A stretch of DNA of 64,000 bases from Merdimonas sp963929015 (GTDB lineage Bacteria > Bacillota > Clostridia > Lachnospirales > Lachnospiraceae). Positions 1-9,378 of this stretch are shown here, piece after piece. Both the position numbers and the translations under genes were made by a program. How positions within the stretch are numbered: the first letter of the stretch is position 1; the number at the start of each line of letters is the position of its first letter. The notes under the pieces are model-generated. The model saw nothing but the letters and a program-made list of their open reading frames with translations, made no database searches and had not been told where the DNA came from. The stretch is from the NCBI RefSeq assembly GCF_963929015.1, contig NZ_CAWVHE010000003.1:434001-498000 (forward strand), read 5' to 3'.

Positions 1-147
1 GGTCTGGATCTGGGGATCCGTTCTGGCTTTTCTGACATTGCTGCCACTATTGCAGACATTTTTGACATAGATTTTCAGGGGGATGGCAAAAGCTTTTGGT
101 CAGATATTACAGAAAATGTTGACGATTCCTACAGGTATCTGTTATAA
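1..147 (+). CDS. deoB: Phosphopentomutase, C-terminal end (partial)
   Basis: An open frame enters from the left edge and stops with TAA at 145-147, leaving 48 codons. The residues include DLGIRSGFSDIAATIAD, which resembles the C-terminal metal-binding end of phosphopentomutase (interconverts ribose-1- and ribose-5-phosphate in nucleoside salvage). Only the last segment is visible, so the identification is by short motif resemblance and the start lies outside the window. Another alkaline-phosphatase-superfamily mutase is possible. Confidence 0.65.
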   Translation, partial: GLDLGIRSGFSDIAATIADIFDIDFQGDGKSFWSDITENVDDSYRYLL

Positions 148-201
148 TTTCCTAAGAACAATGAAAACAGACCGGGTATTTTTATCAATTATGTGATTAA
201 T

Positions 202-235
202 ACAGGGCGTAGGCTTTTTAAGGCCTGCGTCCTGT
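202..235. other. Imperfect hairpin between deoB end and hydrogenase operon
   Basis: The arms ACAGGGCGTAGGC (202-214) and GCCTGCGTCCTGT (223-235) pair at 11 of 13 positions, with an 8-nt T-rich loop. No T tract follows on either strand, so a classical intrinsic terminator is doubtful. It may still end deoB transcription or be a leader structure. The rest of 148-294 shows only the ribosome site AAGGAG just before the ATG at 295. Confidence 0.4.
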
Positions 236-294
236 GTTGGTTAGAGAGGTTTGTCAATGATTTGTCATAAGAGAATGAAAAGGAGTGAAAGCGT

Positions 295-2127
295 ATGAGC
301 AGATTGGAAATCGATTTGCCGAAAAGAGCGGAAGTCGTGATGGAAGGTCTCTATAAGGATCTGGAACGAAGAATCGAATCCAGCCCTCCGGGGTTATGTC
401 CAGTGGATATGGCCCGTGCGTTCCTGGAGCTCTGCCATGCCCAGACCTGTGGGAAATGCGTACCCTGCAGGATTGGTCTTGGCCAGCTGAATCAGTTTAT
501 CAAGGATGTGCTGGATGGAAATGCTACTATGGAAACCCTGGATGTGATGGAGCAGACAGCAAAGTCCATTATGGAATCCGCAGACTGCGCCATTGGTTAT
601 GAGGCTGCAAGGATGGTATATAAAGGACTGATCGGTTATCGGGATGATTATGTAGAGCATATTCAGAATGGCCGCTGTACCTGTGCTTACAGCCAGCCGG
701 TACCCTGCGTGTCTTTATGTCCGGCACATGTGGATATTCCGGGATATGTGGCGCTGGTGGGCGCAGGCAGATATGCAGATGCGATCCGTCTGATCCGCAA
801 GGACAATCCGTTCCCCACTACCTGCGGCTTTATCTGCGAGCATCCCTGTGAAGCAAGGTGCCGCCGGAATATGGTGGACGATTCTGTGAATATCCGCGGC
901 TTGAAGCGGATGGCGGCAGATTATGCAGGCGAGGTGGATCCGCCGGCATGCGCGCCGTCTACAGGTAAGAAGATCGCAGTGCTCGGCGGAGGACCGGGAG
1001 GACTTAGCGCGGCGTATTATCTGCAGCTGATGGGGCATCAGACTACGGTATATGAGATGCTTCCGGAACTGGGCGGAATGTTAAGATATGGTATTCCGAA
1101 CTACCGGCTGCCCAAGGATCGTCTGGATGATGACATCAACGCGATCCTGAAGACAGGCGTGGAAGTAAAATACGGATTAAAGATCGGACAGGATATTTCG
1201 ATCCAGGAACTGAGAGATCAGTATGACGCGGTACTGATCACCATCGGAGCCAGCACGGATAAAAAGCTGGGGCTGGAAGGGGAAGATGCGGACGGCATCC
1301 TTTCTGCGGTACAGTTCCTGCGTAATGTAGGAAAGAAACAGATCATGGATCTTTCCGGTAAGCATGTGGCAGTTATCGGAGGCGGAAACGTTTCCATGGA
1401 TGCGGTACGTACGGCTAAGAGACTGGGTGCGGAGAAAGTTAGCATCGTATACCGCAGAAGAGTGGCGGATATGACGGCCCTGCCTGCGGAGATCGAAGGT
1501 GCGGTGGCAGAAGGTATTGAACTTCAGACACTGAAGGCCCCGGCATCCCTGGATGTAGATGAGAATCATCACATCAGAGGTATTTATGTGACGCCGCAGA
1601 TGGTCAGCGCCATCAAGGATGGTCGGGCGAGCATCCGGCCCACCGGAGAAAAGGATATTTACATACCATGCGACGTACTGATCGTGGCGATCGGGCAGAA
1701 TATTGAGACCAAACACTTTGAAGAGGCCGGCATCCCGGTAGCCCGCGGCAAGATCGTAACCCAGAGCTCAGGCACCTTTGAGAACATGCCGGGTGTATTT
1801 GCAGGCGGCGACTGTGCCAGCGGACCGGCGTCCGTGATCAAGGCGATCGCGGCAGCCAAGGTTGTGGCGGCAAATATTGATGAATACCTGGGATATCATC
1901 ACCAGATTTCCTGTGATGTGGAGATCCCGGAGGCAAGTCTTCATGATCGCACACCTTGCGGAAGAGTGAACCTTACTGAGCGCGAAGCCTGTGAAAGAGT
2001 CTGTGATTTCGATGGTGTGGAAAACTGCATGACAGAAAAAGAAGCAAAGCAGGAGGCGTCCAGATGTCTGCGCTGTGATCACTTTGGATTCGGAATATTT
2101 AAAGGAGGCAGAGAAACATTATGGTAA
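295..2127 (+). CDS. NuoF-type FeS domain fused to GltD-like NAD(P)H flavoprotein (hydrogenase partner)
   Basis: This 610-residue protein has an N-terminal NuoF-like iron-sulfur domain (TCGKCVPC near residues 51-58) followed by a glutamate-synthase small-subunit-like region. That region holds a cysteine-rich FeS segment (about 135-210), an FAD Rossmann motif VLGGGPGGLSAA (about 229-240) and a second NAD(P) motif VIGGGNVSMDA. It lacks the FMN/NADH part of true NuoF. Its stop overlaps the start of the [FeFe]-hydrogenase gene by 7 bp, so it is very likely the pyridine-nucleotide electron partner of that enzyme. This resembles arrangements described as glutamate-synthase-linked (group A2) hydrogenases. 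The start is supported by AAGGAG 10 nt upstream of the ATG. Direction of electron flow and cofactor preference cannot be read from the sequence. Confidence 0.85.
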   Translation: MSRLEIDLPKRAEVVMEGLYKDLERRIESSPPGLCPVDMARAFLELCHAQTCGKCVPCRIGLGQLNQFIKDVLDGNATMETLDVMEQTAKSIMESADCAIGYEAARMVYKGLIGYRDDYVEHIQNGRCTCAYSQPVPCVSLCPAHVDIPGYVALVGAGRYADAIRLIRKDNPFPTTCGFICEHPCEARCRRNMVDDSVNIRGLKRMAADYAGEVDPPACAPSTGKKIAVLGGGPGGLSAAYYLQLMGHQTTVYEMLPELGGMLRYGIPNYRLPKDRLDDDINAILKTGVEVKYGLKIGQDISIQELRDQYDAVLITIGASTDKKLGLEGEDADGILSAVQFLRNVGKKQIMDLSGKHVAVIGGGNVSMDAVRTAKRLGAEKVSIVYRRRVADMTALPAEIEGAVAEGIELQTLKAPASLDVDENHHIRGIYVTPQMVSAIKDGRASIRPTGEKDIYIPCDVLIVAIGQNIETKHFEEAGIPVARGKIVTQSSGTFENMPGVFAGGDCASGPASVIKAIAAAKVVAANIDEYLGYHHQISCDVEIPEASLHDRTPCGRVNLTEREACERVCDFDGVENCMTEKEAKQEASRCLRCDHFGFGIFKGGRETLW

Positions 2128-3878
2128 ATCTTACAATAGATGGAAAGCAAATATCTGTAGAAGAAAACACCACCATTATGGAAGCTGCCAAACAAAATGG
2201 CATTCCGATCCCGAAGCTTTGTTATCTGAAAGGGATCAATGAGATCGCAGCCTGTCGTGTGTGCGTGGTAGAAGTAGAGGGAAATGACAGACTGATCACT
2301 TCCTGCAACAACGTGGCCCGGGAAGGCATGGTGATCCATACCAACAGCCCCAGAGTGCGTCGCGACAGGAAGACCAATGTGGAACTGATCCTGTCCCAGC
2401 ATGACTGTCAGTGTGTGACCTGTGCAAGAAGCGGAAACTGCAGTCTCCAGACAATAGCCAATGACTTGAATATTATTGACATTCCTTTTAAAAAAGAGCC
2501 TAAAAAGATGCCCTGGAATAAAGACTTCCCGCTGATCCGGGATTCATCCAAATGTATCCAGTGCATGCGCTGTATCCAGATCTGTGAGAAAGTACAGGGA
2601 CTTGGCGTATGGGATGTAGAGGGCACCGGTTCCAGAACCAGTGTGAATGTGGCCGGCCATAAGACGATCGAGGAAGCAAATTGTGCGCTCTGCGGCCAGT
2701 GTATCACCCACTGTCCGGTAGGCGCTTTAAGAGAGAGAGATGATACAGAACAGGTATGGGAAGCCATTGAGGATCCGGAAAAGATCGTAGTAGCACAGGT
2801 GGCGCCTGCGGTGCGTACCGCATGGGCAGAACAGCTGGGACTGACTCCGGATGAGGCTCCGGTAGGAAAGATCCTGGATGCCTTAAAGAAGATGGGAGCT
2901 GACTATGTATTTGATACCACCTTCTCTGCGGACCTGACGATCATGGAAGAGGCCAATGAATTCGTGCAGCGTTTTGTTGCAGGCGAGTTTAAAGAGCGTC
3001 CCATGTTTACTTCCTGCTGTCCGGGCTGGCTTCGGTTTATCAAGTCTCAGTATCCGCATCTGGTAAAGCAGCTGTCTACGGCAAAATCGCCGCAGCAGAT
3101 GTTTGGAGCGGTGATGAAGACCTACTTTGCAGATAAGCTTGGGGTTGCGCCGGAGAAGATCTATACGCTGTCCATCATGCCCTGCGTGGCAAAGAAGGGC
3201 GAGCGTGAGATGGAGATGTTTTATGAAGAATACGCGGGCCATGATATTGACGCGGTACTGACGACCAGAGAACTGGCGAAAATGATCCGTTCCGCTCATA
3301 TCAGTCCGGAGACACTGGAAGATATCGAAAGTGACCGACCGATGCAGGAAGGCACCGGCGCAGGCGTGATCTTTGGAGCGACCGGAGGCGTAATGGAAGC
3401 AGCGCTTCGTACAGCTTACTATATCCTGAAAAAGGAAAATCCTCCGGCAGATGCCTTTAAGATGGTCAGAAGCCCTGGATTCCAGGAAAACCACGGGGTT
3501 ATGGAAGCAGAACTTGCTATTGATGATATTACTGTACGGATCGCTGTAGTCAGCGGACTTGGAAATACCAGGAGACTGCTGGATATGATCGAGCGCGGCG
3601 AAGTGCACTATGATTTCGTAGAAGTGATGGCCTGTCCCGGAGGCTGCGTTGGCGGCGGCGGACAGCCAATCCACGACGGCGAAGAGTGGGCCTTTGACCG
3701 GGGCAAAAAGCTGTACTGCCTGGATGAAAATGCAGATCTTCGGTTCTCTCATGAGAATCCGGATATCAATCAGTTATATGCGGAATATTTTGGAGAGCCC
3801 AATTCTCATAAAGCGCATATGCTTCTGCATACCGATCATCTGGAAGCTATGGCAAAGACCGGTATTGGATATAAATAA
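2121..3878 (+). CDS. hydA: [FeFe]-hydrogenase catalytic subunit
   Basis: The 585-residue protein carries an N-terminal 2Fe-2S plant-type ferredoxin domain (Cys in CYLKGINEIAACRVC), a His-ligated 4Fe-4S segment (HDCQCVTC), two further 4Fe-4S motifs (CIQCMRCIQIC and CALCGQCITHC) and the H-cluster signatures TSCCPGW, MPCVAKKGE and ACPGGCVGGGG. All expected cluster cysteines are present, so it should be active once matured by HydEFG encoded elsewhere. It catalyses reversible H2 formation from protons, a fermentative electron sink in the cytoplasm. AAAGGAGG lies 10 nt upstream of the ATG and the gene overlaps its flavoprotein partner, indicating translational coupling. Confidence 0.95.
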   Translation: MVNLTIDGKQISVEENTTIMEAAKQNGIPIPKLCYLKGINEIAACRVCVVEVEGNDRLITSCNNVAREGMVIHTNSPRVRRDRKTNVELILSQHDCQCVTCARSGNCSLQTIANDLNIIDIPFKKEPKKMPWNKDFPLIRDSSKCIQCMRCIQICEKVQGLGVWDVEGTGSRTSVNVAGHKTIEEANCALCGQCITHCPVGALRERDDTEQVWEAIEDPEKIVVAQVAPAVRTAWAEQLGLTPDEAPVGKILDALKKMGADYVFDTTFSADLTIMEEANEFVQRFVAGEFKERPMFTSCCPGWLRFIKSQYPHLVKQLSTAKSPQQMFGAVMKTYFADKLGVAPEKIYTLSIMPCVAKKGEREMEMFYEEYAGHDIDAVLTTRELAKMIRSAHISPETLEDIESDRPMQEGTGAGVIFGATGGVMEAALRTAYYILKKENPPADAFKMVRSPGFQENHGVMEAELAIDDITVRIAVVSGLGNTRRLLDMIERGEVHYDFVEVMACPGGCVGGGGQPIHDGEEWAFDRGKKLYCLDENADLRFSHENPDINQLYAEYFGEPNSHKAHMLLHTDHLEAMAKTGIGYK

Positions 3879-3904
3879 CAGTTAGAAATCAGAGCAGGAA
3901 AGAA

Positions 3905-3936
3905 GGGCGTTCCCCATGACAGGGGAGCGCCCTTTT
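3905..3936. terminator. Intrinsic terminator after hydA
   Basis: GGGCGTTCCCC and GGGGAGCGCCC form an 11-bp stem with one G-U pair and a 6-nt loop, followed by TTTT on the plus strand. It ends the hydrogenase operon and lies before the convergent alpha-galactosidase gene. Confidence 0.85.
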
Positions 3937-3956
3937 CGCATCATATATTTTCTATT

Positions 3957-6152
3957 TTATGCCTGTGTTTTCCTGATGTAAATGCGGAAGCTTTCGTATT
4001 CTTCTGTTGCCTTTGGAAGCGGAATGCCCGTGTTCATCAGAACGTCTCCCGGATATTCTTTCCCGTCAATTTCATAGGTGCTCTCCGGATCCAGTCCGCG
4101 AAGCCTGGTCCAGCATCCGGGTCCATTGGGACGGATCTGTAATGCTACGATACAAAGGAGCGCCTCACTCCTGTCCTCAGCGGCAAACTGCCAGCAGTGA
4201 TAGTCCTTGGTTTTCAGAGGATCTGTCAGGCGGTAATAGTTGCCATACTGGATCAGGTCATAGTATTTTTTGAATTCAAAGATCTGAGCTTTTACCACTT
4301 CTTTTTCCACCGGTGTCATGTGGTTGACATCCAGTTCATACCCAAAGGTGCCGGACATGGCCACGGTTGCCCGTGTATTGATGGGGGTGTAGCGGCCGGT
4401 CTGTTCGTTGGGACACTGGGACACATGAGATCCTACGGCAGAGATCGGATAGCAGAAGGAGGATCCATACTGGATCGACAGACGTTCAATGGCATCTGTA
4501 TTGTCACTGGCCCAGATCTGGGGCGAATAGTACAGCATGCCGGCGTCAAAGCGTCCGCCTCCTCCGCAGCAGCCTTCGATCAGCATGTCCGGATAGCGTC
4601 TGCCCAGTTTGTCCAGCATATCATAAAGGCCGAGAATATACCGGTGTGTGACTTCTCCCTGCTGATCTGCAGGCAGAAGAGCACTGTAAATATCGGTAAT
4701 ACTGCGGTTAAAATCCCATTTCAGGTATTCAATCTTTGCAGAGTCCAGAACCTGGCACATCTGGCCGAAGATATAGTCACGCACATCCTGTCTGGAGAAA
4801 TCCAGAACTAACTGATACCGGGACCGGGTGGGAGCTTTCCCGGGAATCTGCAGCGCCCAGTCAGGATGGGCCCGGTAAAGGTCGCTGTCCTCGCTGATGC
4901 CTTCCGGCTCAAACCAGATGCCAAACTGCATGCCGAGTGCATGGATCTGGTCGGAAAGTTCTCCCAGCGTACAGCCAAGTTTTTTCTCATTTACGACCCA
5001 GTCGCCCAGGCCGGATACATCTTTATCCCGCTTGCCGAACCAGCCGTCGTCCATGACAAAGAGTTCAATGCCCATGGAAGCGGCGTCCCTTGCCATCTGA
5101 ACCAGTTTTTCTCCGTTAAAATCAAAGTATACACCTTCCCAGCTGTTTAAGAGCACCGGTCTGCGGGCCTTTTTAAATTTCCCTCTGCACAGGTTGTTGC
5201 GGAAGGCTCTGTGGAAAATATGGGAGAGATGTTCCAGTCCCTCTCCGGAGTAGGCCATGGCTACTTCCGGAGAACAGAAGATTTCTCCCGGTTCCAGGCG
5301 GTAGTTGAAATTGCCGGGGTTGATGCCAAGAAGAAGCCGGGTCTGATTATAGGTATCAAATTCGGCGCTCCCCAGGAAATCTCCGCTGTACAGGAAAGAG
5401 AAGCCATAGCAGTTTCCAAAGGTTTCCGTGGTTCTCTTATCGGAAAGGATCAGGAAAGGATTGTACTGATGGCTGGACATTCCGCGGGTACTCCCGACAG
5501 ATTGTACTCCGTGATGGATCGGAGCGCGCTGGTAATTGCGCTCCTTGATGTGGCGCCCGTAAAAGGTGTGCAGATCAAATTCTCCGTGCAGATAGTCGAC
5601 ACAGGTACTTTGCACATTTTCCAGAAAAACAGGTTCGTCACTGTGGTTTTCAATGCGGACAGACCGGGTAATGAGATCCAGGTCTTCCATGACTCCATAG
5701 TATAAATGCACATAAAAGGTTTTCCGGGTGTCCTCCAGAGTGATCACCAGAGTGTCGGCCTTGTTTTCTTCCATCTGGTAGATGGCCGGAAGTCCGGGGA
5801 TGCTGTATTTCCCCTCCAGGACCTCATAACCCACATAGCGCAGCTCGCAGGAAGTGGTGCCGTCCGGATAGCGCACTTTCAGAGCGCTTCCCCGGTAATC
5901 GCCGCTTCCATAGGTGGGATACTCCTGTGGAAGAGCGTCCAGAGAATAGGTGCGCTCGTCGTCCACATCATAAGGGTTGCCGGAGAACCCGCGGTCCGCA
6001 TAAGTGATCAGATAAGAGTAATCAAACACGGATCCCTTTTCGCCAAACAAGGTATGGAGTAATACTCCATACCTGTCTGCTTTCATCTGGTACATACTAT
6101 GGTTTGTCTGTAATGTAAATACACGATTTTTAGTGTCAAGTAAGATTGCCAT
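3957..6152 (-). CDS. Alpha-galactosidase, glycoside hydrolase family 36
   Basis: The 731-residue protein has the full GH36 layout: an N-terminal beta-sandwich, a TIM barrel with VMDDGWFGKRD, the nucleophile motif KWDFNR, the acid/base region WASDNTDA, and a C-terminal beta domain. It releases terminal alpha-1,6-galactose from melibiose, raffinose and stachyose. No signal peptide is visible, so it is cytoplasmic and acts on oligosaccharides imported by the ABC transporter encoded just upstream (31-bp gap to the permease gene). It is the last gene of the operon. Length is typical of the family. Confidence 0.93.
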   Translation of the reverse strand: MAILLDTKNRVFTLQTNHSMYQMKADRYGVLLHTLFGEKGSVFDYSYLITYADRGFSGNPYDVDDERTYSLDALPQEYPTYGSGDYRGSALKVRYPDGTTSCELRYVGYEVLEGKYSIPGLPAIYQMEENKADTLVITLEDTRKTFYVHLYYGVMEDLDLITRSVRIENHSDEPVFLENVQSTCVDYLHGEFDLHTFYGRHIKERNYQRAPIHHGVQSVGSTRGMSSHQYNPFLILSDKRTTETFGNCYGFSFLYSGDFLGSAEFDTYNQTRLLLGINPGNFNYRLEPGEIFCSPEVAMAYSGEGLEHLSHIFHRAFRNNLCRGKFKKARRPVLLNSWEGVYFDFNGEKLVQMARDAASMGIELFVMDDGWFGKRDKDVSGLGDWVVNEKKLGCTLGELSDQIHALGMQFGIWFEPEGISEDSDLYRAHPDWALQIPGKAPTRSRYQLVLDFSRQDVRDYIFGQMCQVLDSAKIEYLKWDFNRSITDIYSALLPADQQGEVTHRYILGLYDMLDKLGRRYPDMLIEGCCGGGGRFDAGMLYYSPQIWASDNTDAIERLSIQYGSSFCYPISAVGSHVSQCPNEQTGRYTPINTRATVAMSGTFGYELDVNHMTPVEKEVVKAQIFEFKKYYDLIQYGNYYRLTDPLKTKDYHCWQFAAEDRSEALLCIVALQIRPNGPGCWTRLRGLDPESTYEIDGKEYPGDVLMNTGIPLPKATEEYESFRIYIRKTQA

Positions 6153-6183
6153 AAGTTTGCCCTCGTTTCAATGTTGATTCTGG

Positions 6184-7029
6184 TTATTTGACTGCACCGT
6201 TTACAACACCGTTCAGAATCTGTTTCTGGCAGATCACATAGAAGATCAGGATCGGGATCAGCGCCAGCAGATAAGAGGCAAATGCCAGGTTGTAGTTGGT
6301 ACCGAACTGTGTCTGGAAATTCAGCTGTGCCAGAGGCAGTGTGTTCTGTCCGGTACCGGCCATAATGATCAGCGGCGTCATTACGTCGTTCCATACGGCC
6401 AGTGCAGTGATGATCGCAACTGTCGCATGCATGGGCTTCATGATCGGGAAGATGATCTTCCAGTAGGTGCGCCATGTGGAGGCTCCGTCTACCTCGGCGG
6501 CTTCTTCCAGCGCGATCGGAATATTGACCAGGTATCCGGAGTACAACAGTACGTTCATCGGCATATAGAATACCACATAAAGGATGATTACGCCAGCCCA
6601 ATTTGCAAGTCCCATCTCAGCGGTCTGTTTTGCCAGAGGCATCATTAGGATCGCGAACGGAACAAACATGCCGCTTACGATAAATAAGTATACGAATTTG
6701 TAAAATTTACTGTGCGCCCGGTTTCTTCCGATGGCATATCCCATCAGGGAATGGATCAGTACGGAGAGAACTACGGTTACTACAGTGATCAGGATACTGT
6801 TAGTCAGGGAGCGCCAGAAATCTGTCACTTCCATGGCCTGTGAGAAATTGCTTAAACTGAAGCTTGCCGGAAGTGAGAGGATACCGGAAATGCTGTTTGT
6901 CATTTCGGACGGCTGCTTAAACGCAATTACAACAGCCATGTATAATGGAAAAACTACAGTGCTTAATCCCAGGATCAATAAGATCACAACAGTCCAGTTG
7001 GTCTGATTTCCAATTCTTGCTTTTTTCAT
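6184..7029 (-). CDS. Carbohydrate ABC transporter permease, MsmG/MalG type
   Basis: The 281-residue membrane protein has about six hydrophobic segments and the EAA loop EEAAEVDGASTWRTYWKI that contacts the ATPase. It forms the membrane channel with the permease encoded immediately upstream. The two genes overlap by one base in a TAATG junction at 7029, indicating coupled translation. Context with a GH36 enzyme suggests alpha-galactosides as cargo. No ATPase gene is present nearby; in many Firmicutes a shared MsmK/MsiK-type ATPase encoded elsewhere serves such importers (family knowledge). Confidence 0.9.
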   Translation of the reverse strand: MKKARIGNQTNWTVVILLILGLSTVVFPLYMAVVIAFKQPSEMTNSISGILSLPASFSLSNFSQAMEVTDFWRSLTNSILITVVTVVLSVLIHSLMGYAIGRNRAHSKFYKFVYLFIVSGMFVPFAILMMPLAKQTAEMGLANWAGVIILYVVFYMPMNVLLYSGYLVNIPIALEEAAEVDGASTWRTYWKIIFPIMKPMHATVAIITALAVWNDVMTPLIIMAGTGQNTLPLAQLNFQTQFGTNYNLAFASYLLALIPILIFYVICQKQILNGVVNGAVK

Positions 7030-7895
7030 TATAACTGCTCCTCCTTCCTGCTGGATATGGTCATCTGTGCGCCGGAAAGTACGACGATCACGATGAAGAA
7101 GATGACGGCGTTAGCGCTCTGGAATCCGAACTGTCCGCCTGACATACCATTGTTGTAGATCAGGTAGGAGATGGATTCGGTACTCTGTGCAGGACCGCCT
7201 TTTGTCATGGCCATGATCTGGTCGAATACCATCAGGAAGTTCTTGACACACAGAACCATGTTGATGGTAAAGAACGGGATGATCAGAGGGAAGGTTAGGT
7301 GGCGGAAGCGCTTCCATCCGGTGGCGCCGTCCAGGTCGCCTGCTTCGTACACATCTTCCGGTACGGTCTGAAGGCCTGAGATATAGATGATCGTGTTCAT
7401 GGCAACTGCCTGCCAGCAGCAGACGATCACGATAGCGAACCATGCCAGGTTTTCATTGGAAAGCATACTCTGGCTTAAGGTCGGGCTTCCGATCATCTCG
7501 CCCAGCGCCGGGATGATGTAGGTAAACAGATACTGGAAAATGTAACCTACAACCAGCGCGCCCAGAACATTCGGCAGGAAATATGCCGCGCGGAAAAAGC
7601 TTTTTGCACGGATCTTGCCGTTCAGGCCAAGGGCCAGGATCAGGCTGATCACGTTGGTCAGAACTGTGGCGCAGATGGCCAGCTTAAAGGTAAACAGGTA
7701 AGAACCGCCAACGCGGGAATCACCAAACAGGTCAATATAGTTACGGAGGCCTACCCAGTCGTAGGAACCAAAACCTCTGAAGTTTGTGAAACTGTAGATC
7801 ACACCATGGATCAGAGGGATGGTGTTAAAACATACGAACAATGCCAGGATCGGTATTGTGATCAACAGATACGTCCGTTTTTTATCATTTTTCAT
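7029..7895 (-). CDS. Carbohydrate ABC transporter permease, MsmF/MalF type
   Basis: The 288-residue protein starts with a short basic segment and a first membrane helix, has about six helices, and a coupling loop around EDVYEAGDLDGATGWKRF. It pairs with the downstream permease to form the sugar channel. The gene lies 18 bp after the solute-binding protein gene and has an AGGAGT-like ribosome site before its ATG. The substrate is inferred from the operon, not from the protein itself. Confidence 0.9.
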   Translation of the reverse strand: MKNDKKRTYLLITIPILALFVCFNTIPLIHGVIYSFTNFRGFGSYDWVGLRNYIDLFGDSRVGGSYLFTFKLAICATVLTNVISLILALGLNGKIRAKSFFRAAYFLPNVLGALVVGYIFQYLFTYIIPALGEMIGSPTLSQSMLSNENLAWFAIVIVCCWQAVAMNTIIYISGLQTVPEDVYEAGDLDGATGWKRFRHLTFPLIIPFFTINMVLCVKNFLMVFDQIMAMTKGGPAQSTESISYLIYNNGMSGGQFGFQSANAVIFFIVIVVLSGAQMTISSRKEEQL

Positions 7896-7913
7896 TCTAT
7901 CCCCACTCCTTTC

Positions 7914-9200
7914 CTACTCGGCACTGCCGTTTTCTTCTTCATATTCCTGTACAGTACGGATGATGTCGCGGTTGTAACGCTGCCAGTCTGTATCGAATCT
8001 GGACAGGAACTGTTCGATGTCGCCATTTACCACATAAGTCTGCAGGATCGCGTCAACAGCCATCTCAGACGGATAGTAGTGATCCTGGTAGTCGGTCATG
8101 TTGCCGGATTCGATGTACTCGCTCATGCCGTCCAGCATGGAACCCAGCTGATAGTCTCCTTCCTTGCAGGAGATTGCGTTCTGGTCGTCAATGTATGCCT
8201 GGATGTTGTCATCTTCATACAGGAAGTCCAGAACCTCGTAAGCAGCCTCTTTGTTTTCGCAGGCAGCGGTAACTGAGAATCCAAGGTCAATACCGGAGTT
8301 CAGAGTATTTCCGTCAGAGCTGTCGCTTGCGGGCATGACGAAGGAATCAATGTTCATGTCCGGATTTACGGACTGGATCTGAGGAACCGCATAACTTCCG
8401 ATGGGGTACATGGCAGATTCTCCGTTGGCAAAAGAGGTACATGCGTCATTGTAGCCATAGGCCAGCGGATCGTCCGGACCGTAATCCATCAGCTGGAGAT
8501 ATTTCTCAGCGGCTTCACGGTAAGCATCTGTAAAAGTAGCTTCGCCTCTGTTGACCTGTTTGCAGATGTCAGCAGGAGCCAGATCTACGGCAATCGCATT
8601 CCAGGGAGCCAGACAGGTCCAGGTATCACGGAAGCCGAAGTAGAAGGGAAGGATCCCTTCGGACTGGATCTCTTCACACAGAGAGATCAGCTCATCCCAG
8701 TTTGTGGGGATTTCCCAGCCGTGTTCTTCGAACATATCCTTATTATAGAGAATACCGGCGGCGTTCGCCATGTAGGGAGCAATGTATGTACCGTCGGTAG
8801 GTACAAATTCCAGGGCCTCTGCGATATCAAGATAGGATTCTTTGATATTGCTCATGCCGTCCCAGTCAGACAGATCGGCCAGGATCTCGGCATCCACATA
8901 ATAAGAGTAGTTGATGTCGCCGCCGATACCGATGATATCCGGATAATCTTCGCGGATGAACCGGGTCTTCATGATGGTGGACGCATCATTGGGAGAATCA
9001 ATGGTCAGATGAATATCATCGTGGGTCTCATTGAATTCTTTTTCCAGTACGTCAAAGTAGTCGGTCGCTTCCATTTTGTACTGTATGATCTCGATCTCGG
9101 TCTTCCCGTCAGCAGAGGAATCGCTGCCACATCCGGCGACAGCGGCCATACTGAGAAGGAGCGTCAATACAAGAAATACAGCGGTCACTTTCTTTTTCAT
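7914..9200 (-). CDS. Sugar ABC transporter solute-binding lipoprotein, family 1
   Basis: The 428-residue protein begins with a lipoprotein signal (MKKK, hydrophobic stretch, lipobox VAGC), so it is anchored outside the membrane through the cysteine. The rest is a family 1 extracellular solute-binding fold with aromatic residues typical of sugar sites. As first gene of the operon it captures the oligosaccharide for the two permeases. The start has AGGAGAGG about 8 nt upstream. It is probably activated by the divergent AraC-type regulator. Confidence 0.9.
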   Translation of the reverse strand: MKKKVTAVFLVLTLLLSMAAVAGCGSDSSADGKTEIEIIQYKMEATDYFDVLEKEFNETHDDIHLTIDSPNDASTIMKTRFIREDYPDIIGIGGDINYSYYVDAEILADLSDWDGMSNIKESYLDIAEALEFVPTDGTYIAPYMANAAGILYNKDMFEEHGWEIPTNWDELISLCEEIQSEGILPFYFGFRDTWTCLAPWNAIAVDLAPADICKQVNRGEATFTDAYREAAEKYLQLMDYGPDDPLAYGYNDACTSFANGESAMYPIGSYAVPQIQSVNPDMNIDSFVMPASDSSDGNTLNSGIDLGFSVTAACENKEAAYEVLDFLYEDDNIQAYIDDQNAISCKEGDYQLGSMLDGMSEYIESGNMTDYQDHYYPSEMAVDAILQTYVVNGDIEQFLSRFDTDWQRYNRDIIRTVQEYEEENGSAE

Positions 9201-9269
9201 TCCACACCTCTCCTTTTTGGTTTGTGCAATATACAGATTGCACGAAGATTATGCTGTAAGCTATTTAGA

Positions 9270-9298
9270 ATTATAGCATTTTAACGAATAGGGGTAAA
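9270..9298 (-). promoter_or_regulatory. Promoter of the alpha-galactoside operon
   Basis: On the minus strand TATAAT (9270-9275) stands 17 bp from a weak -35 TTTACC (9293-9298). A good -10 with a poor -35 is what an activator-dependent promoter looks like, consistent with control by the divergent AraC protein. Confidence 0.6.
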
Positions 9299-9322
9299 TG
9301 TATTTATGAGTCTGAATATTAC

Positions 9323-9370
9323 CCAAATGCGTTATTTACAGCAAATAGTTGAAGTGTAGACGCATTTTGG
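9323..9370. promoter_or_regulatory. Inverted repeat, likely AraC-regulator site
   Basis: CCAAATGCGT (9323-9332) and ACGCATTTTGG (9360-9370) are inverted copies differing by a single inserted base, 27 bp apart. They lie between the divergent promoters; the right copy sits inside the araC-gene promoter spacer. This suggests both activation of the sugar operon and autoregulation, by inference. Confidence 0.5.
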
Positions 9371-9378
9371 TATATAAT
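9349..9378 (+). promoter_or_regulatory. Promoter of the AraC regulator gene
   Basis: TTGAAG (9349-9354), an 18-bp spacer and TATAAT (9373-9378) form a sigma-A promoter about 95 bp before the regulator ATG. Confidence 0.65.

Noticed and set aside
295..2127. HydB of the trimeric electron-bifurcating hydrogenase.
   Set aside because: The FMN/NADH-binding part of NuoF is absent and the C-terminal module is GltD-like.
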